64,000 bases of DNA, taken from assembly GCA_019637695.1 (NCBI GenBank), contig JAHBVG010000026.1, forward strand, positions 1 to 64,000, written 5' to 3'. Of this stretch, positions 8,416-17,197 are shown one piece after another. Below the pieces are notes generated by a model that saw nothing but the letters and a program-made list of their open reading frames with translations, was not told where the DNA came from and did no database searches. Position 1 is the first letter of the stretch; each line of letters starts with the position of its first letter. The translations under genes were made by a program, and so were the position numbers. This DNA comes from Caldilineaceae bacterium. Its GTDB lineage: Bacteria; Chloroflexota; Anaerolineae; Caldilineales; Caldilineaceae.

Positions 8416-9614
8416 AGTGCCTGGGGATCCACTGGAAAGAAGAACTCAACACCTTGTTCAATCAAGTCACGATGATTGGCGAGAATTTCCTGTTTGAAAT
8501 TCCAGGCCAATACATAATAAACATCGGGTTCATGCGTCAACTCGTCTTCGATTACGATTGGAATGTGCATTCCTGGCGAAAAGAGCCCTCGCCGTAGCAC
8601 ATTCTTTTCGACAAGACACTCGATATACTCTGTTCCCACACCAAAGTAGTTCAGCAGTGTATTGCCCTTGACTGGCGCACCCATGCCATAGACGCGTTTG
8701 CCGGCGCGCCGACAGGCTTCCAGGAACGCAAGATTCTCACCCTTCATCTGCTCGATGCGCTGGGCAAATTCGACATAAGTAGCCAGTTCGTTGCTGCCTG
8801 CGGCGTCTTCATCGGCGCGCATAGATTCCAGCCGCGCCGACGGTGTGCGTTGCCCGGCATGGGCTACAAATCCGATGATCGAACCGCCGTGGATCGGAGA
8901 GAGATAGGCGTCGAACATGGTCAAATTGTGCTGGTTGAGCAGCCGCTCAATGGTGCGCAGGTTGTAGTAGAGTAGATGCTCATGATAGATCTGGTCGAAC
9001 GCACAGTTTTCGACAATGCGCTTCATGTATAAAAACTGGACGACAAACACGCCTTGTTCGTGCAACGCCTCCCGGATGCCTTCCGCAACCGAATGCAATT
9101 CCTCCAGATGAAAAAAGACACCGGCGGCATTGACGACGCCGAATTTGCGACCGATCTGCTGTGCTACATCCAGGTTAAAGAAGGCATTCAAGGTAGGTAC
9201 ACCGGCGTCATTGGCAAGTCTTGCCGTTGTTTTCGACGACTCCACGCCGAGCACATCCCAGCCCAGTTCTTGAAAATGCCGCAACTGGGTGCCGTCATTC
9301 GAGCCAATATCAAGGACAGCTTTGGCCTCCACCCTCTCGCCAAAGCGTTGGTCAACCTCTTGTGCAACGGCGCGAAAGTGGTTGCTCAACGAGCGCGTGA
9401 CGCCCGACAGATAGGTGTGGTCGCCAAACATGATCTCTTTCTTGACGGTGAAGTCGAGTTGAGCAGTCTGGCATGATTGGCAGTAGACCACGCGCAGCGG
9501 ATAGTACGGCTCCTTGCCGACCTGATCTGCCGTCAAGAAATGATTGCACCAGGGCTGTTCTCCTAGATCGATCACGGGAACCAACTGATCCGAATCGCAG
9601 ACGCGACATTTCAT
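8412..9614 (-). CDS. Sugar C-methyltransferase, TylC3/NovU-like
   Basis: A 400-residue SAM-dependent methyltransferase of the three-domain type. The N-terminal zinc-binding domain has C3-x2-C6 and C45-x2-C48, the central Rossmann domain has AVLDIGSNDGTQLRHF (about 99-114), and the C-terminal domain contains VYGMGAPVKGNTLLNYFG. The family puts a methyl on C3 of 4-keto-deoxysugars to make branched sugars, as in mycarose or noviose pathways. I use the ATG at 9612-9614 with GAGGTG just upstream. An upstream GTG at 9668 would add 18 residues before the zinc domain and overlap the previous gene. The neighbouring RmlC-like epimerase and reductase fit the same pathway. Confidence 0.88.
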   Translation of the reverse strand: MKCRVCDSDQLVPVIDLGEQPWCNHFLTADQVGKEPYYPLRVVYCQSCQTAQLDFTVKKEIMFGDHTYLSGVTRSLSNHFRAVAQEVDQRFGERVEAKAVLDIGSNDGTQLRHFQELGWDVLGVESSKTTARLANDAGVPTLNAFFNLDVAQQIGRKFGVVNAAGVFFHLEELHSVAEGIREALHEQGVFVVQFLYMKRIVENCAFDQIYHEHLLYYNLRTIERLLNQHNLTMFDAYLSPIHGGSIIGFVAHAGQRTPSARLESMRADEDAAGSNELATYVEFAQRIEQMKGENLAFLEACRRAGKRVYGMGAPVKGNTLLNYFGVGTEYIECLVEKNVLRRGLFSPGMHIPIVIEDELTHEPDVYYVLAWNFKQEILANHRDLIEQGVEFFFPVDPQAL

Positions 9615-9660
9615 CGAACACCTCGCAGACCTATGGGTGATTGACCCGTAACTGTCGACA

Positions 9661-10455
9661 TTATTCACCCACCACCAATCTTTTCAATGTGCGCTGATAT
9701 GGGGAGCCTAGCCAGGAATCATAAAGTCGCGTCACTAAAGGGTACGCAGGGAGGGGTGGTGCAATCCCTGGGTTCCTGCTCAAAATCAAATGGAAACTGC
9801 CGGGAGCGCCGTATTTGGGGCCTCGCACGTACTGCGTGTTGAAGAACTTTTCATGGGTCTCCAAGTGATGCCAGCCTAAAGCCAGGAACTTTGCCAGCCA
9901 CCAGGATCGAGGTTGCACCGTCTGGTGTAACTGCACGCCGTGGACAACTTCTTCGTTTGGCGAGACGCTCATAATCCAGAGTCCGCCAGGCGCAAGATGG
10001 CGTTCCACGTTGCTTGATACGCCGGACAGATCCTGTTCTGCGATATGCTCGATCAGTTCCCAGCTAGTGACAACATCGAATTGGATTGGCGTGAACTCAT
10101 CTGCATCCTTCCAACCGACGGTAAAGGGACGTGTCACATCGCACGTAAATAGATTTCCGGGAATGGTGGCCCATTCTGCGCGCCGATGGCGTTTTGAATA
10201 GTCACTGCCCTCCAGACCGACGGCAAAGAACCCGTCATCGATACAACTTCTGACAAATCCCCCTCCAGAGCAACCTAAATCGAGTACACGCACGGATGAT
10301 TCTTTGTCTTGAAAGAGCAGGCTCAGTTTTGTGTTGAAACGGCGATTTTGGCTGTTGTCGCGACGTGTGCCCCAGGGCTGCACATGATCCGGAGAATCAT
10401 ATGCGACCGGTCGTTCGGCCATCACGTCAATCGTTCCAGTCTTGTCTAGTTCCAT
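9661..10455 (-). CDS. Class I SAM-dependent methyltransferase
   Basis: A 264-residue methyltransferase. VRVLDLGCSGGGFVRSC at about 55-71 is motif I, and FDVVTSWELIEHIAEQDL corresponds to motifs II-III. LAPGGLWIMSVSPN matches the post-catalytic strand. It resembles the generic Methyltransf_11/23 proteins scattered in polysaccharide clusters; the methyl acceptor, probably a sugar hydroxyl, amino or carboxyl group or a lipid-linked intermediate, cannot be told. The 163 bases between it and the flippase gene upstream show no gene. Confidence is high for the fold and low for the substrate. Confidence 0.82.
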   Translation of the reverse strand: MELDKTGTIDVMAERPVAYDSPDHVQPWGTRRDNSQNRRFNTKLSLLFQDKESSVRVLDLGCSGGGFVRSCIDDGFFAVGLEGSDYSKRHRRAEWATIPGNLFTCDVTRPFTVGWKDADEFTPIQFDVVTSWELIEHIAEQDLSGVSSNVERHLAPGGLWIMSVSPNEEVVHGVQLHQTVQPRSWWLAKFLALGWHHLETHEKFFNTQYVRGPKYGAPGSFHLILSRNPGIAPPLPAYPLVTRLYDSWLGSPYQRTLKRLVVGE

Positions 10456-10618
10456 AGCAGCTCTGTCCTATGACTGGTTGGGTCTTTGCCGTCGCATTGC
10501 TGGCATACATCAGTTGATGATGTTGCCGCGCAATAGTTCGTGCAAAGCCTGCATATCCAATCTCCCACCAGTAGATGCATCAGTACTTGCCTGTGCGCAA
10601 TCTGGTGCATTCTCCACA

Positions 10619-12148
10619 TCATCGCCATGACGCCCGCAAAAACGCGATCCGCACCAACATCTCTCTGCGGTTGAACGTCAGCAAAACCCCCAGGTAAACC
10701 ACACCCATCATCAGGGCTGTCGCCACAATTCGGGCTATCGCCTCTGGCAGCGAATCGCCCATGGTCGTCCACTGCGGCAGATTGGCAACTGCATAGAATG
10801 CGCCGACGGCAATGCCCGTGGCCAGCAGCGGAAACAGCAGGACCTCTCGAGGGCTTAACTTAGTCTCGCGAAAGGTGTAGATGCAGCCGATCGTTGCGCC
10901 CAGAAAGGCGTTGATGCAAACTGCAAACGCTGTGCCCAGCGCGCCGCGCGTGAGCGTCAATATCGTTCCGACAGTGACGAGCAGCAGCGCCTGGCTTACG
11001 GCCAGACCAATCGTCACTCGATGGCGTCCTAGCGCCGCTGCCAGCCAGAAGGCAATGCTGAGAAACGCAGTGCCGATGCTGGCCAGTGCCAGCAGACGTA
11101 GAAACAGAGCGCTCGGCATCCAACGTTCTCCGTAAAGCACGGTCACGACATCTGACGCTGCAAAGCTTAACGTCAGCGCCAGCGGGACCCCAAACGTCGT
11201 GATGATCCAAAACGACATGCGCACCGTATGCGCCAGCCGTTCCGGGTCTTCCTTGACTTTGGCCATGGTTAAGAAAGCGATGCGCGCAATCGCCACCGTA
11301 AGCAGCACATTGGGCCAGGCTGCCAGCCGAAACGCTCGGTCATAATACCCCAATTCGGCGCGACTCACATAAGTGCCCACCAGGAAATTGTCAAACTGGG
11401 CGGTAATGACACCAAGTAGCGCCATAGCCATGCCCGTGGCGATGCCATCGCGCAACAGCCCCACTGCCAATGTGCGGTCAAACCGCCAGCGCCAACGAAA
11501 GGCTTCAGGAAAGTCACGGCGCACGATTGTACGCGAACCGATAACGCCGATCCCAAATGCAACTCCATTGATGATCAGCAGACTCCACAGGCTCTGCGTG
11601 GCAAACGCCAGGATCAGCGCGCAGATGTAGGCGGTCAAATAGCTGGCAAATGACCAGAGCGTGGCCGCGCTCAGGTGCATCTTGCGTTCAATGATTACAT
11701 TGGCAGGGCCGGCGAAGATGGGGATGAACTCGGTCAGCATCATCACCGCCAGCGCAATTGCCACCTGTTGGTCGAAGCCGCTGGTCGCTGCGCCCTCGTC
11801 ACCCTGGGGCGTCAGCCACCAGATCACCAATGCGGTCAGGAGGAGCGAAAGAACTCCGCTGATAACATCGAGGACGAAATAAGTACCGAGCAGTCGGCCA
11901 TCGAGTTCCCCGCGGCGCACGGCTGCGTAGTTCAACCCCAACTTGGTGCGGATGTTCAACAAGCCGGCCCAAAAGGCGGCCAGGGCAAAGGTGCCGAATA
12001 CTTCCTGAGAAAGCTGGCGTGTGAGTACCAGCATGGCCACAAACCCGATGAACTGGTTGCCGTAGACGCCAATCATCACCCAGACGCCGCCGCGCACTGC
12101 TAACCGCGCGATGGTTTTGCTAGATTCAGCACCTTCCGTTTCAGGCAA
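10619..12148 (-). CDS. Polysaccharide flippase (Wzx-like, MOP superfamily)
   Basis: A 509-residue integral membrane protein with about twelve to fourteen hydrophobic segments. The first, GGVWVMIGVYGNQFIGFVAM, is typical of the polysaccharide-biosynthesis branch of the MOP exporters, and FIPIFAGPANVIIERKMHLS is the conserved loop seen in that branch. It probably flips the lipid-linked glycan repeat across the cytoplasmic membrane. It overlaps hddA by 8 bases, so heptose activation and export are translationally linked. No Wzy-type polymerase or ligase is recognised in the window. Confidence 0.87.
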   Translation of the reverse strand: MPETEGAESSKTIARLAVRGGVWVMIGVYGNQFIGFVAMLVLTRQLSQEVFGTFALAAFWAGLLNIRTKLGLNYAAVRRGELDGRLLGTYFVLDVISGVLSLLLTALVIWWLTPQGDEGAATSGFDQQVAIALAVMMLTEFIPIFAGPANVIIERKMHLSAATLWSFASYLTAYICALILAFATQSLWSLLIINGVAFGIGVIGSRTIVRRDFPEAFRWRWRFDRTLAVGLLRDGIATGMAMALLGVITAQFDNFLVGTYVSRAELGYYDRAFRLAAWPNVLLTVAIARIAFLTMAKVKEDPERLAHTVRMSFWIITTFGVPLALTLSFAASDVVTVLYGERWMPSALFLRLLALASIGTAFLSIAFWLAAALGRHRVTIGLAVSQALLLVTVGTILTLTRGALGTAFAVCINAFLGATIGCIYTFRETKLSPREVLLFPLLATGIAVGAFYAVANLPQWTTMGDSLPEAIARIVATALMMGVVYLGVLLTFNRREMLVRIAFLRASWR

Positions 12149-13121
12149 AGATCACCTCTGCGCCAGGGACGTTAATCCGAACATCCAGTACAACCCGGTC
12201 GGCAAAGGACGCTCGCAGGCTCGCGCGCTGCTCTGGGGGTACGAAGAAGAGCATAAAGCCGCCGCCGCCTGCGCCCAATAGCTTCCCACCCAATGCGCCT
12301 GCTTCTCGACCCGTACGATAAATCTGATCGATTTCAGGATTTGAAATGGAACTATCTAGACTGCGCTTAGCCAGCCACGCCTTATGCAGCAATTCGCCGA
12401 ACTCTGCCAATGGGCGTCGGCTCGTTAATATTTCCCATCCTTCCTCAGTCATATGGCGCATGGTTGCCAGCGTCTGCTTATTGTCGCCGACGCGTTGGAG
12501 TTGCTGGGCAACGACTTCGCTGGCCTTGCGCGTGATACCGGTGAAAACCAGGCAAAGGTGCTGCTCAAATTCGACAATACGTTGGGGCGAAACAGGTAAT
12601 CGGTGTACAACAATATCATCCTCGCGGCGAAATTCGATCAGATTAAATCCACCCACGGCGGCTATGGTCTGATCCTGGCAGCCTACCTGATCCTGAATGC
12701 AATGGCGTTCCACATGGATCGCTTCGTATGCCAGATCCAACGGCTTCACAAATTCGCCTTTGAAGGCATGGAGTGCCTGCAACAGCGATACAGTAAAGGA
12801 TGAAGAAGAACCAAGGCCGGTAAAAGCCGGCAGATCCGCAACAGTGTGTAATTCAATATCACGTTCCAAACCGCAATAACGCAGACATTCGCGAAAGACT
12901 GTATGCTGAATTTCATCTACAGAGCGGATCGATTCGACCTGCCGATATTGAATCCGGATCGAATAGTCAAAGAGATGGCTGTAGAACTGGCTGGCTGTCA
13001 CATACGAAAATTTATCAATCGCAACAGCGAGGACTGCGCCGCCATGCTCGACAAAGTATTCTGGGTAGTCTGTGCCGCCGCCGAAGAAACTGACACGTAA
13101 AGGGGCGCGTGAGATGATCAT
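12141..13121 (-). CDS. hddA: D-glycero-alpha-D-manno-heptose 7-phosphate 1-kinase (GHMP kinase)
   Basis: A 326-residue GHMP kinase. IISRAPLRVSFFGGGTDYPE (residues 2-21) is the substrate-binding start typical of HddA and L-fucokinase-like sugar kinases, PAFTGLGSSSSFT (98-110) is the ATP-binding GHMP motif, and GKLLGAGGGGFMLFF near 277-291 is the C-terminal glycine motif. The enzyme phosphorylates C1 of heptose 7-phosphate with alpha configuration, which commits the pathway to GDP-heptose rather than ADP-heptose. hddC and gmhB at the far end of the cluster supply the next steps. It begins 18 bases after the preceding epimerase gene. Confidence 0.9.
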   Translation of the reverse strand: MIISRAPLRVSFFGGGTDYPEYFVEHGGAVLAVAIDKFSYVTASQFYSHLFDYSIRIQYRQVESIRSVDEIQHTVFRECLRYCGLERDIELHTVADLPAFTGLGSSSSFTVSLLQALHAFKGEFVKPLDLAYEAIHVERHCIQDQVGCQDQTIAAVGGFNLIEFRREDDIVVHRLPVSPQRIVEFEQHLCLVFTGITRKASEVVAQQLQRVGDNKQTLATMRHMTEEGWEILTSRRPLAEFGELLHKAWLAKRSLDSSISNPEIDQIYRTGREAGALGGKLLGAGGGGFMLFFVPPEQRASLRASFADRVVLDVRINVPGAEVIFA

Positions 13122-13139
13122 GAATATTTTGCAACTGTT

Positions 13140-14072
13140 TTAGATATTCGAGTAGATGCTGTTGTTAAGGATGGTATATCCTTTGATTAACTCACGGATG
13201 CCGCGTGGTAAAGACCATTCTGGACGAAAACCCGTGTTGTAGAGGCGTTCGTTCGATACGATATAGTCGCGTTTATCGGGGTCCTCGCCGATCGGCGCTT
13301 CCAGGTAGACAAACGCCGGAACCTGCTTCTGAATTTCGGCGCAGAGTTCCAATTTGGATAGATTCGCATCGTCGAGGCCGACGTTGTAGGCTCTTCCTTT
13401 CATAGAAGCAAAGTTATCAAGTGCATGAAGAAAAGCTCGCGCTACATCTCGAATATGGATATAGTTGCGCTTGAAATGACCTTCAAAAATGACAACTGCG
13501 CGATCATGTACAGCACGATAGACAAAATCGTTGACCAACAAATCCATGCGCATACGCGGTGACATGCCAAAAACGGTAGCAAGCCTGAAACTTAGGCTGT
13601 TTTCTCGTTCTAATACTGCCTGTTCTGCCTCTACTTTCGTACGGCCATAGTGAGAGATGGGGCGTAGAGGTGTATCCTCGGTGCAATATTTATCTTTTTC
13701 GCCGATACCATAGCCACTGTTCGTGGTAGGGAAGAGTATCCACTGCTCGCGGCTGACCATTCGGCACACCATTTGCACGGCATCAGCATTAATCGTTTGG
13801 GCGCCTATAGCATCTCTTGCACACAGAGGCGCGCCCACCAGCGCTGCCAATGGGATAATCACATCCGCTTTGGATACCAGTTCTCTTACCAGCTTCTCAC
13901 TGCGACAGTCGCCGCGTACAACCTGAAATTCCTCAAACTGGCAGCAATCTGCCAAACTGTTCTGCTGGAACATAAAGCTATCCAGCACAGTGACATGATG
14001 CCCCTGTGCGAGCAAAGCAGGTGTCAATATGGAGCCAATGTAGCCCGCACCGCCAGTGATAAAAATCTTCAT
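13140..14072 (-). CDS. NAD-dependent sugar epimerase/dehydratase (extended SDR)
   Basis: A 310-residue extended SDR. FITGGAGYIGSIL (residues 4-16) binds NAD(P). TTNSGYG near 115-121 carries the catalytic Ser/Thr, and YGRTK is the YxxxK motif. RNYIHIRDVARAFLHAL and the C-terminal PEWSLPRGIRELI are standard for the UDP-galactose 4-epimerase/nucleotide-sugar dehydratase group. It probably supplies a modified nucleotide sugar to the cluster. Upstream, bases 14073-14330 hold no gene I recognise; a short open stretch at 14219-14330 could be a remnant but is not assignable. Confidence 0.82.
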   Translation of the reverse strand: MKIFITGGAGYIGSILTPALLAQGHHVTVLDSFMFQQNSLADCCQFEEFQVVRGDCRSEKLVRELVSKADVIIPLAALVGAPLCARDAIGAQTINADAVQMVCRMVSREQWILFPTTNSGYGIGEKDKYCTEDTPLRPISHYGRTKVEAEQAVLERENSLSFRLATVFGMSPRMRMDLLVNDFVYRAVHDRAVVIFEGHFKRNYIHIRDVARAFLHALDNFASMKGRAYNVGLDDANLSKLELCAEIQKQVPAFVYLEAPIGEDPDKRDYIVSNERLYNTGFRPEWSLPRGIRELIKGYTILNNSIYSNI

Positions 14073-14330
14073 GATTATCTGTCCAAATGATTGTTAATGT
14101 AAGTTCCGCTTGAGATCAGTAAGGTTTCGTAGTCGTTGTCTGTACGATTTCAGATACGTGGCAGGGAGCGCCATCCCAGATAATCGTCCATCGGACGAGT
14201 CATAGGTCCCACCCCTTTTCATCGTCCATCTATAACCGGCAGACTATGGTCAATAGGGGCGATCTCGGCGACCGTCTGGATCAACTCGCCCACCTGCGAT
14301 TGGGTGAAAGATGGGCATCCTCCTGTGGTT

Positions 14331-14648
14331 TCATGCAGCAGATACGGTAGCGCAATACCATTCCACCGTCTGCGCCAACCCATCGCGGAATGATGTGGTC
14401 GCCTCAAAGCCAAATGCATCCCTGGCACGTTGAGTATCAAGTTTGCGCCGGGGTTGGCCGTTCGGTTTGCTCGTGTCCCAGACGATTTCGCCGTCAAAGC
14501 TGGTCACTTCGGCGATGATCGTCAGCAGATCTCGGATGCTGATCTCGTAGGTGCTGCCCAGATTCACCGGTTCGCTGCTGTTGTAGCGCTCGGCGGCCAG
14601 AAAAATTCCTTCCGCTGCGTCTTCAACGTAGAGAAATTCATCAACCCG
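14331..14648 (-). pseudogene. C-terminal remnant of GDP-L-fucose synthase (NAD-epimerase family)
   Basis: About 105 codons whose translation matches only the end of GDP-L-fucose synthase. It has VDEFLYVEDAAEGIFLA (the usual REFLYVDD segment), PVNLGSTYEISIRDLL, then GEIVWDTSKPNGQPRRKLD and a closing FRDGLAQTVEWY. All of these are family signatures in the right order. The N-terminal two thirds, including the NAD motif and YxxxK, are absent. Reading further upstream in frame gives unrelated sequence lying over the 3' end of the Uma2 gene, so the break falls at about 14646. No matching N-terminal part occurs elsewhere in the window. Confidence 0.8.
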
Positions 14649-15294
14649 CCATGATCTGTCCCAGCGCCGCCAAATTTTCCGCTTCATCGAAGATGGATCG
14701 CACCGTCGGCGCGAAACCGTCCACGGCCCGGCTGCGCACGACGCCGCTGTCCGCTTTGAAGACAAGTTCGTAGGTCTCGCCCGCCAGCAGATATTGTTCG
14801 ATCCGCTCGTGTTCAGGATCGACGATCCAGTATTCGTCCACACCGTGCGCGGCGTAATCCTCAAGTTTGACGCCACGGTCAATCGCCTCTGTCGAGGGGG
14901 AGAGTACCTCCGCTGCAAAATCCGGCGCGGGGAAGATCATCTGATCAGGCTGGAAGTTGCGCGCCTTTTCCGCCGAAAAGAAGCAGACATCCGGTTCGTA
15001 ATCGTTGCGCGTCAGAGCGATGAGGATCTTCTCGTGGCCCACCAATCCCAGTCCACGCTTGCGGACATACATATCCAACAACATCAGCAGGTGTTTACTG
15101 GCAAGGTTGTGGCGCAACTTCACTGGAGAATGCACGATTACCTCTCCGTTAATGAATTCGGTTTTCTGTGCCTCCTGCAAGGTATCATAAAAGCGCTGGC
15201 GACGCTTTTGTTCATCTGCGACAATCCGGCCAAGTTCCTTGTAGATCTGTGGCATCTGGGGTAATTCGATTAATCTTTCTATAACAGGATGCAT
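14641..15294 (-). CDS. Uma2-family protein (DUF820, PD-(D/E)XK nuclease fold)
   Basis: A 217-residue Uma2 protein. The core is conserved: NDYEPDVCFFSAEKARNF, then PDFAAEVLSPSTEAIDRGVK with the catalytic-type Glu, and YAAHGVDEYWIVDPEHERIE. These proteins are abundant in Cyanobacteria and Chloroflexota, often in many copies. Their role is not established, though the fold is that of PD-(D/E)XK nucleases. It follows a DUF3782-like gene by 10 bases, and its last codons abut the broken fucose synthase. The pair therefore looks like an accessory insertion that removed or replaced the front of that gene. Confidence 0.86.
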   Translation of the reverse strand: MHPVIERLIELPQMPQIYKELGRIVADEQKRRQRFYDTLQEAQKTEFINGEVIVHSPVKLRHNLASKHLLMLLDMYVRKRGLGLVGHEKILIALTRNDYEPDVCFFSAEKARNFQPDQMIFPAPDFAAEVLSPSTEAIDRGVKLEDYAAHGVDEYWIVDPEHERIEQYLLAGETYELVFKADSGVVRSRAVDGFAPTVRSIFDEAENLAALGQIMAG

Positions 15295-15304
15295 AAGATG
15301 TCTC

Positions 15305-15955
15305 TCACCGCAACTCTAGACCACGAACCTGCTCATAGTTGAGCAGATCCATTGTCTCGTCGCCCATTGCCATCGCATAGATACCTTTTCTGGTCAGGTA
15401 ATTGACCTCACTTTCATCCAAGGAGAGTGAGGCAAAGATCGGGATGATCGGTTTACCTCGATACTCCGGCAGATAGTCGTCGAGTTCACCCAACACTTGC
15501 ACAAATCGCTCCAGGTACTCCTGACGAACATAGGCTTTTGTCTCATTCAGGAGAATCAGTTCCTGGCCACTGGCAGTTTTGCCAACCACCATACTATCAA
15601 ATTCGCGCTCTTTCAAGCCCTCATCCGTGCGGACGCGTACTTTGCGGCGCGTAATAAAATCCGAAATTTCTACAACGCCAAAATACTCTTGGGCAATGCG
15701 AGGCAAATTCGGCGCCACAATATCTTCCACAATGGTACCCAACCGGTTGGCAAGCTCGCCCCAGCGTTTGTTCCATTCGCGGCGGTCCGCAACTCGATCC
15801 GCGCGTGTCTGTTCTTTAAAATCACTCATCTCCTGCTTGAAGTCGCGCATCTCTGATGAGAGCCTGTTCAGCTCCATCTCTGTGCGGAGCTGTGCATAAG
15901 CCAGCTCTTTCATGATCTCTTCAAGAGAAAGGACTCTTTCTTCAACTACTGACAT
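15305..15955 (-). CDS. DUF3782-like protein with coiled coil and nuclease-like C-terminal domain
   Basis: A 216-residue protein. Residues about 1-70 are charged and heptad-like (coiled coil), with two MRDFKQEMSDFKEQ-type turns. The rest contains NRLGTIVEDIVAPNLPRIAQ, then REFDSMVVGKTASGQELILL followed by NETKAYV. That D...E-x-K pattern resembles the catalytic core of the PD-(D/E)XK fold and matches DUF3782-type proteins of Cyanobacteria and Chloroflexota. Function is unknown. Its position directly before a Uma2 gene suggests a functional or mobile pair. The 70 bases between it and the glycosyltransferase gene upstream contain nothing recognisable. Confidence 0.7.
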   Translation of the reverse strand: MSVVEERVLSLEEIMKELAYAQLRTEMELNRLSSEMRDFKQEMSDFKEQTRADRVADRREWNKRWGELANRLGTIVEDIVAPNLPRIAQEYFGVVEISDFITRRKVRVRTDEGLKEREFDSMVVGKTASGQELILLNETKAYVRQEYLERFVQVLGELDDYLPEYRGKPIIPIFASLSLDESEVNYLTRKGIYAMAMGDETMDLLNYEQVRGLELR

Positions 15956-16025
15956 GCCTTACCTCTCTTCCAGACTTTTATCCGCCACAAAGTCTAAGAA
16001 GTTGATAAACTTGCCGGCTGTATGC

Positions 16026-17165
16026 TCAGTCTCCATCCATTCCTTCGACTTCGGCATAGATCTGCACGGTTTGCTCAACACAGGCCGACCATCGAAAACC
16101 GGCAGCCTGCTCTGTTCCACGGCAGCGCAACTGGGAACCAAGACTGGAATTGGCCAAGAGTCGGCCCATCGCAGCGGCCAACATGCCCTCATCCTCAGGA
16201 TCGACCAACAGCGCCGCGTCCCCGGCCACTTCGGGCAGACTGCTGGTGTTGCTGCACACCACCGGCGTTCCACACGCCATCGCTTCGAGGACCGGGAAAC
16301 CGAAGCCCTCATACAGGCTGGGCATGAGAAAGCAGTCAGCGCCGCTGTAGAGAGCAGGCAGGTCGTCGTCTGGGATGCGACCCGTGAAGATCACATCGGC
16401 GGATAAATCTAATTCTCCCACCAATGCCTGGATCGGGTCAAATAGCCATCCGCGACCGCCGACGATGACAAGGCAATGGGGAAAGCTATCCACTTTGAGA
16501 CGAGCCAGGGCGCGCAAGGCAGTAGCGTGATTCTTGCGCGGTTCGAGCGTGCCCACCATTAGCAGGTAAGGACGCTCGATGCCGTACTTTCCGCGCACGG
16601 CGGCGACGCCCGGCGGATCGACCGGCGTGAAACGTTGGTCGATCCCCTCGTAGATCACGTGGATTTTGACAGGGGGGACGTTGTAGAGTTCGATCAGATC
16701 GCGCCGGGTCTGCTGGCTCACGGCGATGATGGCGCTGGCGGCGCGCACAAAGAGCGGCATCCCCAGTTTGAGGAAGAAGCGATTGGTCCATGTGTGGTGT
16801 TGGGGAAACCGCTCGAAAATCAGATCGTGGACGGTGAGCAGGGTAGGCCGGCGCAAGTTAGGCAGTAGATGCTCGGCGGCGTGATAGATCTCGCCTGCGG
16901 GTAGCTGCCTCTCGGCGAAAGGACGGCGCAGGATCTGGCTTGCCAACACGCTCAATCGCCACGCATACTGCCCCAACGAAATCGTGTGTTGGGGGATTGG
17001 GCGCAAGGTCTCCGGCAGAGAATGTCCGCTGTGGGCATTGTAGAAGAGGGTCAGATCCACCGTATTGACGTGGTCGCGGTGCAGGTGATAGGCCAGCCGC
17101 TCGGTATAACGGGCCAGCCCCGCGTTCTGATGGACAGCAGGGCCAGCGTCCAACGTCACGGCCAT
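16026..17165 (-). CDS. Glycosyltransferase, GT4 family
   Basis: A 379-residue retaining glycosyltransferase and a paralogue of 1329-2459. It has an N-terminal MAVTLDAGPAVHQNAGLARY acceptor loop, the hinge LLMVGTLEPRKNHATAL, and the donor-binding EGFGFPVLEAMACGTPVVCS with the E-x7-E pair. The ATG at 17163-17165 is chosen because the residues before it (KKRRSEGAKRR) are non-conserved and overlap the upstream uridine kinase gene. It is the outermost member of the sugar cluster on this side and may have been separated from the rest by the Uma2/DUF3782 insertion. Confidence 0.88.
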   Translation of the reverse strand: MAVTLDAGPAVHQNAGLARYTERLAYHLHRDHVNTVDLTLFYNAHSGHSLPETLRPIPQHTISLGQYAWRLSVLASQILRRPFAERQLPAGEIYHAAEHLLPNLRRPTLLTVHDLIFERFPQHHTWTNRFFLKLGMPLFVRAASAIIAVSQQTRRDLIELYNVPPVKIHVIYEGIDQRFTPVDPPGVAAVRGKYGIERPYLLMVGTLEPRKNHATALRALARLKVDSFPHCLVIVGGRGWLFDPIQALVGELDLSADVIFTGRIPDDDLPALYSGADCFLMPSLYEGFGFPVLEAMACGTPVVCSNTSSLPEVAGDAALLVDPEDEGMLAAAMGRLLANSSLGSQLRCRGTEQAAGFRWSACVEQTVQIYAEVEGMDGD

Positions 17166-17197
17166 GCGTCTCTTCGCACCCTCACTTCTTCGCTTCT

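Noticed and set aside
14219-14330. Possible short coding remnant ending SLPVIDGR
   Set aside because: Only about 36 codons, no recognisable family, and the upstream part of the frame is a shadow of the fucose synthase stub.
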